DNA from: DASPLH01 sp035627675
Lineage (GTDB): Bacteria > Acidobacteriota > Terriglobia > Terriglobales > Acidobacteriaceae
Length of the DNA: 16,550 nucleotides
NCBI GenBank assembly: GCA_035627675.1
Contig: DASPLH010000150.1
Span: forward strand, 1 to 16,550
Direction of reading: 5' to 3'
A program made the translations under genes and the position numbers. Of this stretch, positions 6,972-12,952 are shown one piece after another. The notes under the pieces were generated by a model. That model had not been told where the DNA came from, ran no database searches, and saw only the letters and a list, made by a program, of their open reading frames with translations. The first letter of the stretch is position 1; the number at the start of each line of letters is the position of its first letter.

Positions 6972-7994
6972 TCAGGCGGCCGGCATGATCTCTTCGCGCT
7001 CAGTCTCGGGCTCGCTGAAGCGCCGCCATAGCCAGAAGCCGATGGCCACGGGGATTGCGGTGCCGATTGCGGCGCCTACGGCGTCCGCGTACTTGCCGCT
7101 CTCGGACCACTCGTCGCGAACATCGGCGCCCTCGCTGGAAGGCTTGAAGAGGATGCCGCTGCGGTCGCCCTCCGGCGCAGCTTTCTTAATCTGCGTCGTG
7201 TGCGTGTGCAACGCCATATGCTTCTCGCTCAATTTCTTCGATAGCTTCTGCTGGAAGTTCATCAGCTTCCCAGTCCCGCCGATCGAGACTTCGTCACGCG
7301 GCCTCCACGCAGTCTGCACAATGGCTTCGGCCACCTGCTCGGGCGCATAGACCGGCGGGATCGGCTCCACGCGGTGTCCCGAATGGTTGGCGGCATGGCG
7401 GAAGAAAGGCGTATTGATGCTGGGCGGCATGATCGTGCAGACGTGGATGTCGCGCTCGCCGTTAGCCCACAATTCCTGGCGGATCGCGCCGCCGAGCCCG
7501 ACGATGGCGTGCTTGGAGGCGACGTAGGCTGCCTGGTAGGGGGCAGGGCTCTTGCCCAGGACGGATGCGATGTTGATGAGAACACCACGCCGCGACGTCT
7601 CGCGGAAGTGGCGGATCGCGGCACGGGAACCGTACATGACTCCCAGCAGGTTCGTGTGAATCACCTGCTCGCTCTCGCGCATGGGCACTTCGTCGAAGCG
7701 TCCGATGGTGGACACGCCGGCATCATTGACCCAGACGTCGATGCGCCCGAAATGCCGGATCGCCTTGCGCGCGAGTCCCTCGACGTCCGATTGGTCCGAC
7801 ACGTCGCATTCGACGGCGATTGCGTCTGCTCCGAGCCCATTGCAGTGCTGGGCCAGGTCTTGCAGCAGGTTCTTGCGCCGGGCCGCCAGCACCAGGCGAG
7901 CACCTTCCTCAGCGAAACGGATGGCCGCAGCCTTGCCGATTCCGCTGGAGGCACCGGTTATGACTACGACAGGCTTTTCCCAATTCATGTTCAT
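6972..7994 (-). CDS. Short-chain dehydrogenase/reductase with C-terminal membrane helix
   Basis: Predicted 340 residues. Residues 8-240 form a classical NAD(P)-dependent SDR: cofactor loop TGASSGIG (13-20), NDAG at 90-93 (usual form NNAG), N115, and the catalytic S144, Y157, K161 with standard spacing. R39/R40 after the second beta strand favours NADP(H). SDRs are usually about 250 residues. Here about 90 extra residues follow, with a basic/polar linker (240-300) and one hydrophobic helix (about 303-323, AVGAAIGTAIPVAIGFWLW) followed by RR and an acidic tail, so the enzyme looks tail-anchored to the membrane. The start at 7994 has TGGAG six nt upstream; a second Met is two codons on. The stop lies 75 bp before the kinase start on the same strand. 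The substrate is unknown. Confidence 0.88.
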   Translation of the reverse strand: MNMNWEKPVVVITGASSGIGKAAAIRFAEEGARLVLAARRKNLLQDLAQHCNGLGADAIAVECDVSDQSDVEGLARKAIRHFGRIDVWVNDAGVSTIGRFDEVPMRESEQVIHTNLLGVMYGSRAAIRHFRETSRRGVLINIASVLGKSPAPYQAAYVASKHAIVGLGGAIRQELWANGERDIHVCTIMPPSINTPFFRHAANHSGHRVEPIPPVYAPEQVAEAIVQTAWRPRDEVSIGGTGKLMNFQQKLSKKLSEKHMALHTHTTQIKKAAPEGDRSGILFKPSSEGADVRDEWSESGKYADAVGAAIGTAIPVAIGFWLWRRFSEPETEREEIMPAA

Positions 7995-8308
7995 GGCTTG
8001 CTCCAGGGGTGACGTTTACGTGGCGGGTGAATGCTCTGGTAGACAGATGGAGGCCGTTCACGAGGAGATGTCCCCTTACGAGCTGCACATGGCGTTTCGG
8101 AGGCTTGGCGCACAGCTCGTGTGCAGGTCGTGATCCATCTCTTCAGATGTTGTCGCGCGGCTGGGGCACTCCGGAGCTGAACGCCGTTACCTCCGGCCCC
8201 GCCTCCCCGTCGCTCGCTGCCGCTGAGCTCCGGGCGGCCCGAGTTATAATCGGAGCAGGTCCGCTGTAGCCCGCCTTGCAGGCAGTTCCAGCAATTCCCT
8301 TAACACTT
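7995..8308. other. Gene-free divergent spacer between the SDR and ABC-F genes
   Basis: This 314-bp stretch holds no convincing gene. It contains the SDR ribosome site at its left edge. It also has an 8-bp inverted repeat, CCGGAGCT (8171-8178) with AGCTCCGG (8226-8233), that ends just before a consensus TATAAT at 8245-8250 reading toward the ABC-F gene. Confidence 0.55.
8245..8250 (+). promoter_or_regulatory. Consensus -10 box for the ABC-F gene
   Basis: A perfect TATAAT lies about 60 nt upstream of the chosen ATG, which gives a short leader of about 50 nt. No good TTGACA lies 16-18 nt upstream, so the -35 is weak or absent. The 8-bp inverted repeat at 8171-8233 ends just upstream. Confidence 0.5.
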
Positions 8309-9937
8309 ATGATTTCTGTTTCCAGCGTCTCCATGCGCTACGGCGCAAAAGTTCTGTTTGAAGATGTTTCCACGGCGTTCACGCCGGGGAAGCGGTACGG
8401 CCTCACGGGTCCGAACGGCGCAGGCAAGTCCACGTTCATGAGCCTGCTGACGGGCGAGACGGACCCGCAGAAGGGCTCCGTGGTGCGCCCGAAGAAGATC
8501 GGCGTGCTGAGCCAGGACCAGTTCGCCTTCGACGCCTATCGCGTGATCGACACGGTCATCATGGGCAACAAGCGCCTGTGGACCGCCATGGAAGAGCGCG
8601 AGACGATCTATTCCAAGCCGGAGATGACCGACGAAGACGGAATGCGGCTCGGCGAATTGGAAGGCATCGTCGGCGAAGAGGACGGGTACACGGCTGAGAC
8701 CGACGCGGCGCTGCTGCTCCAGGGACTCGACATTGGCGACGAACTGCACGAGCGCCGCATGAGCGAGTTGCAGGGCGGACAGAAGCTGCGCGTGCTGCTG
8801 GCGCAGGCGCTCTTCGGGCACCCGCAGGCCCTGCTGCTGGACGAGCCCACCAACCACCTCGACCTCGACTCCATCCACTGGCTTCAGGACTTCCTCAACA
8901 GGTACGACGGCGTGCTGATCGTCATCTCGCACGACCGGCACTTCCTGAACAGCGTCTGCACACACATCGCGGACATCGACTACGAAACCATCATCACCTA
9001 CACGGGCACCTACGACGAGATGGTGCTGGCCAAGACGCAGATCCGCTCGCAGATCGAGGCGCAGAACGCGCAGCGCGAAAAGAAGATTGCGCAGTTGACC
9101 GACTTCATCGCGCGCTTCTCGGCCGGCACGCGCTCGAGCCAGGTACAGTCGCGCCGGAAGGAAGTGGAACGGCTCCAGGTGGCGGAACTGGCCAAATCGA
9201 ACATCCAGCGCCCGTTCATCAAGTTCGAGCAGAAGCGGCCCTCGGGCAAGCACATCCTCGAAGTGGAGAACCTGACGAAGTCGTACGGCGATGTGGAGAT
9301 CCTGCGCGGCATCACCGCCAGCGTCACGCGCGGAGAGAAGATCGCGCTGATGGGCCGCAACGGCGCAGGCAAAACGACACTTATCAATGCCTTGCTGGCC
9401 AATTCTCCAACGACGCCGATGAGCGAACTGCGCCAGACGAGCGGATACGACGGCGAGTTCGTGAGCGGCGGCAAGGTGATTTGGGGACACGAGGCCGCTA
9501 TCGGATACTTCCCGCAGGACCACAAGGCGCTGATCGTGAAAGGCATGACGGCGCTGGAGTGGCTGCACCAGTGGGACCCGTCGGCTTCAACCGAAGAGAT
9601 CCGCGGGCTGCTGGGACAGATGCTGTTCGCCCGCGAAGACGCGACGAAGAAGACGGACGTGCTCTCGGGCGGCGAGGCGGCGCGACTGCTCTTCTGCAAG
9701 CTGATGCTGCAAAAGCCGAACGTGCTCGTGCTCGACGAGCCGACGAACCACCTCGACCTGGAATCGATCAACGCGCTGAACATCGCGCTCCAGCGCTACC
9801 AGGGGACAGTGCTGCTGGCCAGCCACGACCACGACCTGGTGGACGAGGTGGCGACCAGGATCTGGCACTTCGAGTCCGACCACAAACTGACGGACTTCAA
9901 GGGCGCCTATGAGGAGTACCAGGCCGTGACGGCGTAG
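8309..9937 (+). CDS. ybiT: ABC-F family ATPase, YbiT-like
   Basis: Predicted 542-residue cytoplasmic twin-ATPase protein without membrane segments. NBD1: Walker A GPNGAGKS (34-41), signature SELQGGQ (152-158), Walker B LLLDEPTNHLD (175-185), SHDRHFL. NBD2: Walker A GRNGAGKT (349-356), LSGGE (452-456), LVLDEPTNHLD (473-483), SHDHDL. The start MISVSSVSMRYGAK, the QDQFAF and DTVIMG stretches, the charged inter-domain linker (about 240-300, ending RPFIKFEQ) and overall length match E. coli YbiT. ABC-F proteins bind the ribosome and adjust translation; some protect against antibiotics, but YbiT is not a typical resistance member. NBD2 carries about 17 extra residues (about 368-388) compared with YbiT as I recall it. 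ATG 8309 is chosen by homology. A TTG at 8276 in frame would add 11 residues. Neither has a Shine-Dalgarno. Confidence 0.92.
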   Translation: MISVSSVSMRYGAKVLFEDVSTAFTPGKRYGLTGPNGAGKSTFMSLLTGETDPQKGSVVRPKKIGVLSQDQFAFDAYRVIDTVIMGNKRLWTAMEERETIYSKPEMTDEDGMRLGELEGIVGEEDGYTAETDAALLLQGLDIGDELHERRMSELQGGQKLRVLLAQALFGHPQALLLDEPTNHLDLDSIHWLQDFLNRYDGVLIVISHDRHFLNSVCTHIADIDYETIITYTGTYDEMVLAKTQIRSQIEAQNAQREKKIAQLTDFIARFSAGTRSSQVQSRRKEVERLQVAELAKSNIQRPFIKFEQKRPSGKHILEVENLTKSYGDVEILRGITASVTRGEKIALMGRNGAGKTTLINALLANSPTTPMSELRQTSGYDGEFVSGGKVIWGHEAAIGYFPQDHKALIVKGMTALEWLHQWDPSASTEEIRGLLGQMLFAREDATKKTDVLSGGEAARLLFCKLMLQKPNVLVLDEPTNHLDLESINALNIALQRYQGTVLLASHDHDLVDEVATRIWHFESDHKLTDFKGAYEEYQAVTA

Positions 9938-9972
9938 CGCAACGAGCCGTCGCGCCACTCATTTCCGTGCGA

Positions 9973-9978
9973 TACACT
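9973..9978 (+). promoter_or_regulatory. Possible -10 box of the tRNA gene
   Basis: TACACT lies 18 nt before the mature tRNA 5' end, in the 59-bp gap after the ABC-F stop. No convincing -35 is visible, and read-through from the ABC-F gene is the alternative. Confidence 0.3.
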
Positions 9979-9996
9979 GAATGGCACCATTCGGCA

Positions 9997-10072
9997 GGGC
10001 CCGTAGCTCAACGGTTAGAGCAGAGGACTCATAATCCTTTGGTTGTAGGTTCGAATCCTACCGGGCCCACCA
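9997..10072 (+). tRNA. tRNA with CAU anticodon (elongator Met or lysidine-modified Ile2)
   Basis: A 76-nt cloverleaf with CCA encoded. The acceptor GGGCCCG pairs with CGGGCCC. The D arm is GCTC/GAGC, and the anticodon stem GAGGA/TCCTT surrounds the loop CTCATAA (anticodon CAT at positions 34-36). The T arm is GTAGG-TTCGAAT-CCTAC. The loop lacks the initiator features, and position 1 pairs with 72 (initiator tRNA would be unpaired), so it is not tRNA-fMet. C4-G69 and C5-G68 are the pairs used by TilS in E. coli to select tRNA-Ile2, which favours isoleucine identity. Met elongator cannot be ruled out without comparing all CAU tRNAs of the genome. The last 24 nt recur exactly at 10160-10183. Confidence 0.95.
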
Positions 10073-10183
10073 GAACGCGTTAGGCGGAAGAGGTCCTGAG
10101 CTTCGCTCAGGATTTCGCCTGCGGGCTCCCGCTGCGCTCACGCCCGCACAGCGGCTCAAGTTCGAATCCTACCGGGCCCACCA
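10049..10183. repeat. 24-bp exact direct repeat of the tRNA 3' end (att-like)
   Basis: The last 24 nt of the tRNA (10049-10072: T-loop, T-stem 3' strand, acceptor 3' strand and CCA) are repeated without a mismatch at 10160-10183, separated by 87 nt. The second copy lacks the matching 5' T-stem and acceptor strands, so it cannot fold as a tRNA. A tRNA 3'-end duplication like this is the usual footprint of integrase-mediated insertion (attL/attR). The space between is far too small for an element, so it may be a deletion scar. No integrase is present. Confidence 0.8.
10095..10111 (+). terminator. Hairpin after the tRNA gene
   Basis: CCTGAGC (10095-10101) and GCTCAGG (10105-10111) form a 7-bp stem with a 3-nt TTC loop, 22 nt beyond the tRNA CCA, followed by ATTTC. 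The U-run is poor, so it may be a weak terminator or simply a repeat unit. A close copy of this hairpin and its 3' flank lies at 10246-10262. Confidence 0.4.
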
Positions 10184-10245
10184 CAAAAGCTCCCGAGCTA
10201 CTAAGCTGGTGAGCGGCGTACGGTTGCGTAAGCTACAGAGTTCGA

Positions 10246-10262
10246 CCTGAGCTGTGCTCAGG
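10246..10262 (+). repeat. Second copy of the CCTGAGC hairpin unit
   Basis: CCTGAGC-TGT-GCTCAGG followed by ATTTCCGCC repeats the unit at 10095-10111 (loop TTC, flank ATTTCGCC). Only the loop and a single flank base differ, so the two are copies of one short repeat. Confidence 0.6.
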
Positions 10263-10314
10263 ATTTCCGCCGCTGACCACGAAGGTAAAACTCAAACCCA
10301 ATCAAACCCACGAA

Positions 10315-10360
10315 CGTCATGTTGAGCGGAGCGCGGCTGCAGTTGCCGCGCGGAGTCGAA
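10315..10360 (+). repeat. Palindromic repeat, copy A (GTCA..TGAGC ... GAGTCGAA)
   Basis: CGTCATGTTGAGC (10315-10327) is followed by a 7-bp hairpin, GCGCGGC (10331-10337) with GCCGCGC (10345-10351), and then GAGTCGAA (10353-10360). The architecture matches the reverse complement of 10488-10534, but the stem sequence differs. This resembles an intergenic repeat type I associate with Acidobacteriota genomes. Confidence 0.6.
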
Positions 10361-10487
10361 ACACCTCGCGTCCACATTCTCTGGAAGACACAAGGTTGCT
10401 TAACTCCGCGCCGTCAACGCTCGCGTCGGAGTGACTTTCCGCGGGCACCGCTGAACTCGTCCTGCCAACTCTGACAACGCAAGGCCC

Positions 10488-10534
10488 TTCGACTCGGACC
10501 GGCATCGTTGGGCCGGTCCTCGCTCAGGGTGACG
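10488..10534 (-). repeat. Palindromic repeat, copy B (inverted)
   Basis: Read on the minus strand: CGTCACCCTGAGC, then a 7-bp hairpin GGACCGG/CCGGTCC (plus-strand 10496-10502 with 10513-10519), then GAGTCGAA. Both flanks are the same as in copy A (10 of 13 and 8 of 8 bases), while the stem is different yet fully paired, which suggests the fold itself is maintained. Confidence 0.6.
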
Positions 10535-10634
10535 TTTGCCTGAAGCTACTCGTCGAAGTCTGGTTCTGACCCTGAAGCCTGCGGGCCCAACGCGCGAGAC
10601 GTAGCACAAGCCTCAATCAGCTCGGGAAAAGAGC

Positions 10635-10640
10635 TATGAT
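10635..10640 (+). promoter_or_regulatory. Candidate -10 box giving a leaderless transcript
   Basis: TATGAT ends 9 nt before the GTG start of the secreted orphan. Transcription beginning 6-9 nt further on would place the start codon at or within a few bases of the 5' end. No recognisable -35 is visible. Confidence 0.3.
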
Positions 10641-10649
10641 GCGATTGTT

Positions 10650-11390
10650 GTGCGCAGACGCATCTTGCTGTCGGTGTTTGTCGTTGTGGTTGCCGTGGGA
10701 GTTGCAACCGCGCAGGGGCATGGGCGTGGGCGGTTCTTCGGACCCTCGCCAGGGTTCCACAAGGGCTTCGGACATGGAGTTCCGTTCGGCTTCGGCCACG
10801 GAGCTGCCATCGGATTTGTGCCCGGAGGCATGGGGTTCGCCAACGGCGCCGGGATTCCCCCAACCAGCAGCTTCATACCGCGTTTCAGCGTCAGGGTAGG
10901 CCCGGGCAGCGGAAAATTTTTCGGCCATCGCGGCCTTCGCCATCGCTTCATCCAGCCAGGATTTTTCGGTGGATCGGTCGTAGTTCCCTATCCGGTCTGG
11001 TTCGGCGATCCGTACGCCTACTACTCGCGCGAACAGCTTGCGGCAGCAGCAACCGAGTATGTGGAGCAGCAGCGCCTCGACGTGGAACTGCAAGGCGTGA
11101 AGAACGAACTGCGGGCGTTGCGCGAAGAACGCGAGAGCGCGCGCGTGGCTCCTCCGCAGCCCCCAAGGGCGGATCCGGCGCTGCCGCCGGCTCCCGAGGC
11201 GCCGCCGACGATGTTCGTGATGAGAGACGGGCGGAAGATCGAGACGCGCAACTACGCGATCGTCGGACAGACCCTCTGGATCTTCAACGAGCGGCGTGCC
11301 ACGAAGTTCCAGATTGCCGACCTCGACGTGGACTCCACGACGAAGACGAACGCTGAGCGTGGCGTCGAGGTTCACCTGCCGCGGAAGTAG
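10650..11390 (+). CDS. Secreted Gly/Phe-rich orphan protein with conserved C-terminal domain
   Basis: Predicted 246 residues, no named family. Residues 1-22 are a signal peptide: RRR, a hydrophobic core LLSVFVVVVAVGV, and a likely cut after ATA. Residues 23-105 are rich in Gly, Phe and His (FGHG, GFGHG repeats) and probably disordered. Residues 127-165 form a charged amphipathic helix likely to be a coiled coil. A Pro-rich spacer (168-187) follows, then a compact C-terminal domain (188-246, MRDGRKIETRNYAIVGQTLW, then a FQIADLDVDSTTKTNAERGV stretch) that looks beta-rich. I believe similar tails occur in Acidobacteriota envelope proteins, but no function is known to me. The start is GTG at 10650, since ATG 10636 is in another frame. 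There is no Shine-Dalgarno, and a TATGAT at 10635-10640 suggests a leaderless or very short-leader message. Confidence 0.75.
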   Translation: MRRRILLSVFVVVVAVGVATAQGHGRGRFFGPSPGFHKGFGHGVPFGFGHGAAIGFVPGGMGFANGAGIPPTSSFIPRFSVRVGPGSGKFFGHRGLRHRFIQPGFFGGSVVVPYPVWFGDPYAYYSREQLAAAATEYVEQQRLDVELQGVKNELRALREERESARVAPPQPPRADPALPPAPEAPPTMFVMRDGRKIETRNYAIVGQTLWIFNERRATKFQIADLDVDSTTKTNAERGVEVHLPRK

Positions 11391-11407
11391 CGTACTCCCC
11401 GCATCGG

Positions 11408-11498
11408 GCTCCGCCTTCGGCCCAGCAAATGTGGGCCACACCGACCGCCGCGCATTCCCCACGTTAGCTCCGGCTTCGGCTCCGCAGATGTGGGCCAC
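11408..11498. repeat. Two direct copies of a 32-bp GC-rich repeat
   Basis: 11408-11439 and 11467-11498 agree at 28 of 32 positions, with a 59-bp offset. Both run GCTCCG..CTTCGGC...CA.ATGTGGGCCAC, and each contains the self-complementary GC(C/G)TTCGGC. The surrounding 327-bp gap (11391-11717) holds no gene that I can support. Confidence 0.6.
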
Positions 11499-11717
11499 CG
11501 AGGTGACTTGAACCGGCGCTGATGCAATTTTGGGAAGCGCGTGAAGTTATTTCCCACCACACGGGCAGGTGCTCTCGATAAATGCGCCGGCATGAACTCT
11601 GACCCGCTTAGTCCCTGATATGTTCAACACATCTCTGGCGGCCAGTTGGCGCATCAGAGTACGTGGGAGCAGCTCCGCACGCTGAAAATCTGCGAACCGC
11701 CACGTGAGGGATCTCCG

Positions 11718-11993
11718 ATGTTGTCGAAATGTGCCAATCCAGACTGTTCAGCCGAGTTCCATTACCTCGGCGACGGCAAGCTCTTCGCCGTCCACTTCGA
11801 AGACGAGGCGCTTCGCCGTGGCGCAGGCCGCAGCGCCGCACCCGCGTCGAAGAGGCATCCGCGCAGCGTCGAGCATTTCTGGCTGTGCTCGGAGTGTTCC
11901 GAGAAGATGACGGTGGGCCTGGACCGCAGCCACAACGTTCGCATCCTTCCGCGTCACGCGAAAGGCAAGGCCCAAAGCGCTGTAGCGTCGTAA
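11718..11993 (+). CDS. Small Cys4 zinc-ribbon-like orphan protein
   Basis: Predicted 91 residues. C5-x4-C10 near the N-terminus (CANPDC) and C57-x2-C60 (CSEC) form a likely zinc-binding set. Between them is a short beta-type segment (FHYLGDGKLFAVHF) and a variable basic linker (residues 33-50). VEHFWLC and the MTVGLD stretch flank the second pair. I know of comparable small proteins in Acidobacteriota, but no function. The start is ATG 11718, because GAGGGA sits at 11706-11711 with a 6-nt gap and the Cys motif follows at once. An upstream ATG at 11646 in the same frame adds 24 residues with no conserved look. The gene stands alone and is followed by a strong terminator. Confidence 0.8.
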   Translation: MLSKCANPDCSAEFHYLGDGKLFAVHFEDEALRRGAGRSAAPASKRHPRSVEHFWLCSECSEKMTVGLDRSHNVRILPRHAKGKAQSAVAS

Positions 11994-12007
11994 CCCCTGC
12001 CAGCAGG

Positions 12008-12040
12008 AAAGCGCGCCCGAGAGGCGCGCTTTGTGATTTT
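12008..12040. terminator. Rho-independent terminator between convergent genes
   Basis: AAAGCGCGCC (12008-12017) and GGCGCGCTTT (12023-12032) form a perfect 10-bp stem with a CGAGA loop, then TTTGTGATTTT. It lies 15 nt after the zinc-ribbon stop. On the other strand it is followed by TTTCCTG and lies 31 nt beyond the glycosyltransferase stop, so it probably serves both convergent genes. Confidence 0.85.
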
Positions 12041-12062
12041 CGGCCGCTTGTTCTTTTGCAGC

Positions 12063-12848
12063 TCAGACCCGGCGCGTCTGGATCAGTTCGGCATCCCGCG
12101 CGGCCGATCTTGCCGGGCGCTCGGGGTTGTCATACCTGCCGTTCAATCCGTTCCAGCGGATCTTCAGCATCTCGATCCCCATCCTCACGCCGTCAACGAG
12201 CGGGTTGATTTTCGAGCGCGTGTCGTGCGCCCACTCGACGGGAACCTCGACCATCTTCATGCGGAACTTGCGTGCGATGAAGAGCAGCTCGGGGTCGAAT
12301 CCCCATCGTTCGATCTTCTGGCGGGTGAAGATCGTTTGGGCCGCTCCGCGTGTGAACGCCTTCAAGCCGCACTGCGTGTCGCGATAGTTGAGCCCGAGGA
12401 TGATCCGCAGCAGGATGTTGTAAACACGTCCGGCGATCTGTCGCAGGATGGGCTGGCGTTCGGTCTGCGTGTCGGCGTCGAGCCATCGCGAACCGAAAGC
12501 CACATCGGCGCCGTTTGCAATTTCGGCGAAAAGCCGGTCTGCCTCATAGATGGGCGAAGACATGTCGGCATCGCTGAACAGCAGCACTTCGCCGCGCGCG
12601 TCCAGCATGCCGTTGCGCACGCTGTAACCCTTGCCGCGATTGCCGGGATTCTCGAGCAGGCGCACGATCGGGTGACGCGCGCCGTATCGGCGAATGATGT
12701 CAGCCGTGTTGTCGCGCGAACCGTCATTCACGACGATGACTTCGGCATCCCAGCCGCGCTCGGCAATGTGCGCGAGGATTTTGTCGAGCGTTGAGGTAAC
12801 CCGCTCGCTCTCGTTGTAGGCGGGGATCACTATGGAGTAGGTAGGCAT
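12063..12848 (-). CDS. Family 2 glycosyltransferase, DPM1/ALG5-like
   Basis: Predicted 261 residues, GT-A fold. Visible motifs: SIVIPAYNE (5-13), VIVVNDGSRDNT (37-48) for nucleotide binding, the RGKGYSVRNGM stretch (71-81), the metal DxD motif as SDADMSSP (92-99), and the QCGLKAF plus RWGFDPELL acceptor region typical of polyprenyl-phosphate mannosyl/glucosyltransferases. No C-terminal membrane helices are visible, so this is the soluble, membrane-associated form. It would move a sugar from a nucleotide donor to undecaprenyl (polyprenyl) phosphate for envelope glycans or glycoproteins; the donor cannot be read. The start at ATG 12848 is chosen because the fold begins there. No Shine-Dalgarno is visible, and TAGAAT on the minus strand (12869-12874) could give a leader of about 14 nt. 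Same strand as the HD-GYP gene 104 bp upstream. Confidence 0.88.
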   Translation of the reverse strand: MPTYSIVIPAYNESERVTSTLDKILAHIAERGWDAEVIVVNDGSRDNTADIIRRYGARHPIVRLLENPGNRGKGYSVRNGMLDARGEVLLFSDADMSSPIYEADRLFAEIANGADVAFGSRWLDADTQTERQPILRQIAGRVYNILLRIILGLNYRDTQCGLKAFTRGAAQTIFTRQKIERWGFDPELLFIARKFRMKMVEVPVEWAHDTRSKINPLVDGVRMGIEMLKIRWNGLNGRYDNPERPARSAARDAELIQTRRV

Positions 12849-12868
12849 CAGGAACTTAGACGAACTCG

Positions 12869-12874
12869 ATTCTA
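12869..12874 (-). promoter_or_regulatory. Candidate -10 box for the glycosyltransferase gene
   Basis: The minus strand reads TAGAAT here, 20 bp upstream of the ATG at 12848, with no good -35. The short distance would give a leader of about 14 nt. Confidence 0.3.
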
Positions 12875-12952
12875 GAAGAGTTGGCAGCTTCGGACGAGCA
12901 AAATGCGCCGGAGCCGCACCTGAAGCCGAGCCGCCACAGGCAACTCCGCCGG

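Larger units (their letters stand above)
10073..10649. other. Gene-free, hairpin-rich stretch downstream of the tRNA
   Basis: These 577 bases contain no credible gene. They hold the second 24-bp tRNA-end copy; two near-identical hairpin units, CCTGAGC-n3-GCTCAGG plus ATTTC (10095-10111 and 10246-10262); a GCGGGC/GCCCGC stem (10121-10147); and two oppositely oriented copies of a GTCA..TGAGC hairpin repeat (10315-10360 and 10488-10534). The composition fits an accumulation of small repeats rather than a decayed protein gene. Confidence 0.65.

Noticed and set aside
8300..9568. 422-residue minus-strand open frame
   Set aside because: It is antisense to the ABC-F gene with complete Walker motifs. 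The reading is a shadow of GC-rich codons.
10108..10183. Second tRNA gene ending at the repeated CCA
   Set aside because: The 5' acceptor and T-stem strands are missing. TCAAG cannot pair with CCTAC, so no cloverleaf forms.
10546..11498. Overlapping minus-strand open frames opposite the secreted orphan
   Set aside because: The plus frame has a signal peptide and a domain-like tail. The minus frames are Arg/Pro-rich, run through the 32-bp repeats and lack ribosome sites.
12033..12794. 253-residue plus-strand open frame
   Set aside because: It is antisense to the glycosyltransferase and starts inside the terminator region. No motif is seen.
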